The position numbers were made by a program, and so were the translations under genes. Under the pieces are notes generated by a model. It made no database searches. It worked only from the letters and a program-made list of their open reading frames with translations, and was not told the DNA's origin. Positions 6,807 to 9,752 of a DNA stretch of 9,752 bases are shown in pieces. This DNA is from an uncultured Campylobacter sp. Its GTDB lineage: Bacteria > Campylobacterota > Campylobacteria > Campylobacterales > Campylobacteraceae. The stretch spans positions 1 through 9,752 of the forward strand of contig NZ_CALIBH010000225.1 in assembly GCF_938045775.1 (NCBI RefSeq). The letters are read 5' to 3'. Numbering within the stretch: position 1 is the first letter of the stretch; each line of letters opens with the position of its first letter.

Positions 6807-7274
6807 TTATTTGGCTTTCTGCTCGGCTCTGGCGGCTTTGATCTGCTCAAAAATTTGAATCATTCCGATCATCGCCAGATGGTATCCCACGGGACCGAAT
6901 CCGATAATCTGACCCGCAGTCACGGGTGCTATTAGACTTTTTTGTCTAATCTCCTCCCTGCGAGCGATGTTTGAGATATGCACCTCGATCACGGGCAGGC
7001 TGACTGCGGCGAGTGCATCTCGGATAGCGAGCGAAGTGTGCGTGTAGGCGGCGGGATTGATGATGATGCCATCGCAGGTGCCGAAGCACTCTTGGATCTT
7101 ATCGACAATCTCGCCTTCGAAATTGCTCTGGAAAAACTCGATCTCATTGCCGCTCTGATCGGCGACCGCCTTCATCTGTTTATGGATGTCCTCCATCTTC
7201 ATAACCCCGTAAATAGCGGGCTCGCGCATACCGAGCATATTGATATTCGGTCCTTGAATCACCATAATTTTCAT
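6807..7274 (-). CDS. aroQ: 3-dehydroquinate dehydratase, type II
   Basis: This enzyme converts 3-dehydroquinate to 3-dehydroshikimate in the shikimate pathway, normally as a cytoplasmic dodecamer. From the chosen start it has 155 residues and begins MKIMVIQGPNINMLGMREP. The flexible catalytic loop carries Arg17 and the catalytic Tyr22 (REPAIYG). INPAAYTHTS at 72-81 and EVHISN (His99) form the substrate site, followed by RREEIRQKS. The C-terminus with GFGPVGYHLA is complete. The frame extends ten codons further upstream to a TTG, but the ATG at 7274 is preferred because AAGGA lies seven bases before it and the sequence then begins exactly at the conserved first strand. It is the first gene of the minus-strand block, read from a TATAAT box 33 bases upstream. 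Confidence 0.96.
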   Translation of the reverse strand: MKIMVIQGPNINMLGMREPAIYGVMKMEDIHKQMKAVADQSGNEIEFFQSNFEGEIVDKIQECFGTCDGIIINPAAYTHTSLAIRDALAAVSLPVIEVHISNIARREEIRQKSLIAPVTAGQIIGFGPVGYHLAMIGMIQIFEQIKAARAEQKAK

Positions 7275-7306
7275 TTTTGCGTCCTTGTTTTGAAATTTAA
7301 GCAAAA

Positions 7307-7312
7307 ATTATA
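7307..7312 (-). promoter_or_regulatory. -10 box of the aroQ promoter
   Basis: On the minus strand a perfect TATAAT lies here, putting a transcription start near 7300 and a leader of about 26 nt ending in AAGGAC (7286-7281) before the aroQ ATG. No good -35 hexamer is seen at 17 bp, but A/T runs precede it, as is usual for Campylobacter sigma-70 promoters. It probably drives aroQ, the peptidase, folK and flhG together. Confidence 0.65.
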
Positions 7313-7410
7313 ACCAAAGCGAGCTTATTTTTTACTATGGCGTCAGATTTGTCCGTTCAAACCCAAACAATAAAATTTTATCTCTAAATTTAGCGCGAAA
7401 TAGAATTTTA

Positions 7411-7419
7411 TGCTAAAAT
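7411..7419 (+). promoter_or_regulatory. Extended -10 box of the mqnX promoter
   Basis: TGCTAAAAT matches an extended -10 (TGn followed by TAAAAT) and lies 27 bp before the mqnX ATG. The short leader ends in AAGGA at 7437-7441, five bases before the start codon. Together with the divergent TATAAT of aroQ it makes the 172-bp interval 7275-7446 a two-way promoter region. No operator-like inverted repeat was recognised between them. Confidence 0.6.
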
Positions 7420-7446
7420 CACGCGCTGTTTTAGATAAGGAAAACG

Positions 7447-8664
7447 ATGAGAATTTTAAGGGCGAAGTGGGTTCTTGTCTGCGATGAGAATTTTAAAATT
7501 TTAAAAGATGGCGCGATCGTCTTTGATAAAAAGATAATCGAGGTTTGTGCCTTTGCAAGCGCGGCGCGCAAATATCCGCAAGCCGAAATTTTGGACTTTA
7601 GCGGCGACATAGCGATGCCTGCGTTTATAAATCCGCACGTGCATTTGGAATTTAGCGCAAACAAAGGCACACTGCGCTACGGCGATTTTTTGGACTGGCT
7701 AGGCAGCGTCATCGCCTCAAGGCAGCAGCTGGACGCCACGGCGCGCGGACGGCTAATCGCGGAGCAGATCATTGCGATGATGCGAAGCGGCGTGGGTACG
7801 ATCGGCGAAATTTCAAGCTTCGGCGGCGAGGCTGAAGCTTGCGCGAAAAGCGGCATTAGAACCGTGTTTTTCAATGAAATTTTAGGCGCGAGCAAAGACG
7901 CTGCGGCGGAGAATATTTCTAAATTTAAAGAGCGATTTGAGCGCTCAAAGGCGCTTGCGAGCTCGCTTTTCATCCCCGCCGTGTCGGTACACTCGCCATA
8001 TTCGACGCACCCGCAGATTACGGAGTTTGCGACGAAGCTTGCCCGCGAAAACGGGCTTGTCATAAGCACGCATTTTATGGAGAGCTCGTATGAGCGGCAA
8101 TGGCTGCGCGCGGGTCGCGGTAAGCTTAAAACCTGGCTTTCTAAATTTAATCCTGCGCCCGCGCCTTTTTACTCGCCGCAGAGCTTCGTAGCGCATTTTA
8201 GCGGACTTCGCACGCTTTTTACGCATTGCGTTTGGGTGGATGATTTTAGCATCTTTGATCCGAAGCTTCACTCGATCACGCACTGCGCGCGCTCCAACCG
8301 CCTGCTTAGCAAAAAGCGGCTAAGCTTTAAAAAGCTGCTCGCAAGCGGACTTAATTGCAACATCGCTACCGACGGGCTTAGCTCGAATTTCAGTCTAAAT
8401 TTTTTAGACGAGCTGCGTGCAAATTTAATGATGCACGACGAGCTGGGTTTGGCAGAGCTGGCGCGGGCGTTACTTTTAGGCACGACGAGAAACGCTGCTG
8501 CGGCACTTGGGCTAAATTTGGGCGAGCTGAAAGCCGGTAAGCTCGCCGACATCGCCGTTTTTGAAGGCATTGAGTGCGAGCAGAGCCAGCTGGTGCTACA
8601 GCTCATTTTGCAGAGCAAAAATGCAAAATCACTTTTTATCGAAGGAATGAAATGCAATTTCTAA
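7447..8664 (+). CDS. mqnX: Aminofutalosine deaminase family amidohydrolase
   Basis: This 405-residue COG0402-type amidohydrolase is often labelled chlorohydrolase. Related Campylobacterota proteins deaminate 6-amino-6-deoxyfutalosine in the futalosine route to menaquinone, and that is the favoured role; related adenosine-type substrates such as methylthioadenosine remain possible. The fold is marked by the beta-sandwich start (residues 1-55), the metal motif NPHVHLE (His64, His66), STHFMES with His209 and catalytic Glu212, FTHC with His260, and ATDGLSSN with Asp309. The usual end LKAGKLADIAVFE (361-373) closes the beta-sandwich. Length is typical and the active site is complete. The ATG at 7447 has AAGGA five bases upstream. 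The 3' end overlaps sppA by 13 nt and supplies its ribosome site. Position next to aroQ agrees with the recalled C. jejuni order Cj0066c-Cj0067-Cj0068. Chorismate from the shikimate pathway feeds menaquinone synthesis, a loose link between the divergent genes. Confidence 0.85.
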   Translation: MRILRAKWVLVCDENFKILKDGAIVFDKKIIEVCAFASAARKYPQAEILDFSGDIAMPAFINPHVHLEFSANKGTLRYGDFLDWLGSVIASRQQLDATARGRLIAEQIIAMMRSGVGTIGEISSFGGEAEACAKSGIRTVFFNEILGASKDAAAENISKFKERFERSKALASSLFIPAVSVHSPYSTHPQITEFATKLARENGLVISTHFMESSYERQWLRAGRGKLKTWLSKFNPAPAPFYSPQSFVAHFSGLRTLFTHCVWVDDFSIFDPKLHSITHCARSNRLLSKKRLSFKKLLASGLNCNIATDGLSSNFSLNFLDELRANLMMHDELGLAELARALLLGTTRNAAAALGLNLGELKAGKLADIAVFEGIECEQSQLVLQLILQSKNAKSLFIEGMKCNF

Positions 8665-9524
8665 AAAACATCTTTGCGCCGATCGGCGCCGTACTGGGGT
8701 TTATCAACAAATACTTTAAATCCCTGATTTTTCTGCTTATTTTGTTTTTGATTTTTGCAGGCGGTGAAAGCGCGCAACAAAAGGGCGCGAATCTCGCTCA
8801 TCTTTCGCTAAGCGGCGCGATAATAGATGATAGCGAAATTTTAGAAAAGATCGAAACTCTGAAAAACGACGAGGCGATTAAGGGAGTGCTTCTGCTGATC
8901 GACAGCCCCGGCGGCGCGCTAAGCCCGAGCGTGGAAATTTCGCTGGCTATCAAATCACTAAACTCGCGCAAGCCGGTCGTTGCTTATGCCAAGGGCACGA
9001 TGGCGAGCGGCAGCTACCTAGGCGGCGTGTGGGCGAGTAAAATTTACGCAAATCCGGGCAGCTTCATCGGCTCTATCGGCGTGATCATGCAGGGCTTAGA
9101 CGTGAGCGAAGCTGCCGCTAAATTGGGACTTTCAGAACAGATCGTCAAAGCGGGCGAGCTCAAAGAGGCGGGCACGATGATGCGAAAATGGAGCGACGCG
9201 GAGCGCGCGAGTCTGCAAGCTTTAGTGGATGAGAGCTATGAGCTATTCACGCGCGAGGTGGCGCAGGCGCGCTCGCTGGATCTTAGGAAGCGCGATACGT
9301 GGGCGAATGCGCGAGTATTTTTAGCTAGCGGTGCCAAAGGTGTTGGGCTCATCGACGAGGTGGGTTCTTTAGAGGACGCTAAGAGCGCGCTCGTAAAGGC
9401 TAGCGGCGTAGCAGATCCGATCTGGCAGGAGCCTTCTGCGTATGAAAAGATGATGGATAAGCTGGCAAATAAAAGCGAAAGCTTAGTGCGCGGAGCATTC
9501 GGCGCGAAGCTGATGGCGTATTAG
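8652..9524 (+). CDS. sppA: Signal peptide peptidase SppA, short (36K) type, family S49
   Basis: SppA is a membrane-bound serine peptidase that degrades leftover signal peptides. The 290-residue protein has one N-terminal membrane segment (about residues 23-37, KSLIFLLILFLIFAG) and then an S49 domain facing the periplasm. IDSPGG at 83-88 and the Ser nucleophile Ser119 in MASGSY are present. The general-base lysine is probably Lys171 in KAGELKEAG, aligning with the SG-x-x-K-D element of the Ser/Lys dyad. VGLIDEVGSLEDA (231-243) is the usual C-terminal motif. The start is the ATG at 8652, with GAAGGA five bases upstream inside the end of mqnX. The frame stays open upstream to 8574, but those 26 codons lie inside mqnX and lack a ribosome site. 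It is co-transcribed with mqnX. Confidence 0.94.
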   Translation: MQFLKNIFAPIGAVLGFINKYFKSLIFLLILFLIFAGGESAQQKGANLAHLSLSGAIIDDSEILEKIETLKNDEAIKGVLLLIDSPGGALSPSVEISLAIKSLNSRKPVVAYAKGTMASGSYLGGVWASKIYANPGSFIGSIGVIMQGLDVSEAAAKLGLSEQIVKAGELKEAGTMMRKWSDAERASLQALVDESYELFTREVAQARSLDLRKRDTWANARVFLASGAKGVGLIDEVGSLEDAKSALVKASGVADPIWQEPSAYEKMMDKLANKSESLVRGAFGAKLMAY

Positions 9525-9752
9525 AATTTTAGAAATTTTAGATTATGAGGGAATTTTAAGAGTAAAATTTTGTATATAGAAGCTATACTGGGTTTGATTA
9601 CTTTTAAATTTCCTCGCTTTTTCATTCGGTCTTTTCTTTAAAATTTTATCTTTTTTGTGAATCTTTTCTTCGTTTAAGAACTCCTCATTTTTTTACCAAT
9701 TATTCAGCCCCCTTTAAGCATCACTCTTGTATAATCACAATTCTGTTTCGCA
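9525..9752. other. Noncoding A+T-rich region after sppA
   Basis: No gene is visible in these 228 bp. The first half is full of AATTTTA words. AGTAA (9561-9565) with TTACT (9598-9602) and, inside it, GTATA (9572-9576) with TATAC (9584-9588) could form a weak stepped hairpin followed by TTT, a poor candidate terminator for mqnX-sppA. The second half (about 9600-9720) has T-rich runs on the plus strand, including a T7 run around 9688-9694, leading into a -10 box. Confidence 0.55.
9730..9735 (+). promoter_or_regulatory. -10 box of a gene beyond the right edge
   Basis: A perfect TATAAT follows a long stretch of spaced T-runs, the usual Campylobacter sigma-70 promoter layout, with no recognisable -35 hexamer. 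Transcription would start near 9742 and run rightward out of the window. Its target is not visible. Confidence 0.5.

Noticed and set aside
7275..7304. TTG-initiated ten-residue extension of aroQ
   Set aside because: The AAGGA and the conserved first strand both point to the ATG at 7274.
8574..8651. 26-codon upstream extension of sppA
   Set aside because: It lies inside mqnX, lacks a ribosome site and would place a charged stretch before the membrane segment; the ATG at 8652 has GAAGGA.
9688..9711. T7 and C6 tracts near the right end as phase-variation tracts
   Set aside because: Too short for typical Campylobacter phase variation and not inside a coding region.

Overview
The window looks like chromosomal DNA of a Campylobacterota species, most likely a moderate-G+C oral-type Campylobacter. 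The reasons are the gene set and order, the very frequent AAATTT/TAAAATTT words inside otherwise G+C-richer genes, and -10-only style promoters. The gene order mnmA / LOG-family gene / flhG / folK / aroQ / mqnX / sppA follows, from memory, the Campylobacter jejuni region around Cj0053c to Cj0068. That region also carries flhF, fliA, fliM and fliY, which are missing here. This fits a non-flagellated species such as Campylobacter gracilis. The species is an inference, not a sequence match.

Layout, left to right. The left edge holds the 3' part of a plus-strand gene for a repetitive DKNYY-type protein (to 1142). About 1.1 kb without a convincing gene follows (1143-2270). A minus-strand block then runs leftward from 7274 to 2271: aroQ (3-dehydroquinate dehydratase II), an M24B Xaa-Pro peptidase, folK (HPPK), an flhG/MinD-like ATPase gene, a 115-bp A+T-rich spacer, a LOG-family gene and mnmA (tRNA 2-thiouridylase). 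Most junctions are tight: ATGA overlaps at LOG/mnmA and peptidase/folK, 2 nt or slightly more between aroQ and the peptidase, and a 19-nt overlap of folK and flhG. A 172-bp divergent promoter region separates aroQ from a plus-strand pair: mqnX (aminofutalosine deaminase family, menaquinone pathway) and sppA (S49 signal peptide peptidase), which overlap by 13 nt. The last 228 bp are noncoding and end in a TATAAT box that probably serves a gene beyond the window.

The block is mostly housekeeping: shikimate, folate, menaquinone, tRNA modification and proteolysis. The unusual member is the flhG-like gene. It stands alone without flhF or the other flagellar genes, lacks the N-terminal segment FlhG uses to activate FlhF, and has altered switch I residues. 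It keeps a C-terminal amphipathic tail. It also carries a ~160-residue Asn/Ser-rich insert whose DNA contains 14 RAATTY hexamers, all in one codon phase (N-S or N-F). RAATTY is the methylated motif that C. jejuni uses to recognise DNA for natural transformation, so this insert deserves the closest second look.
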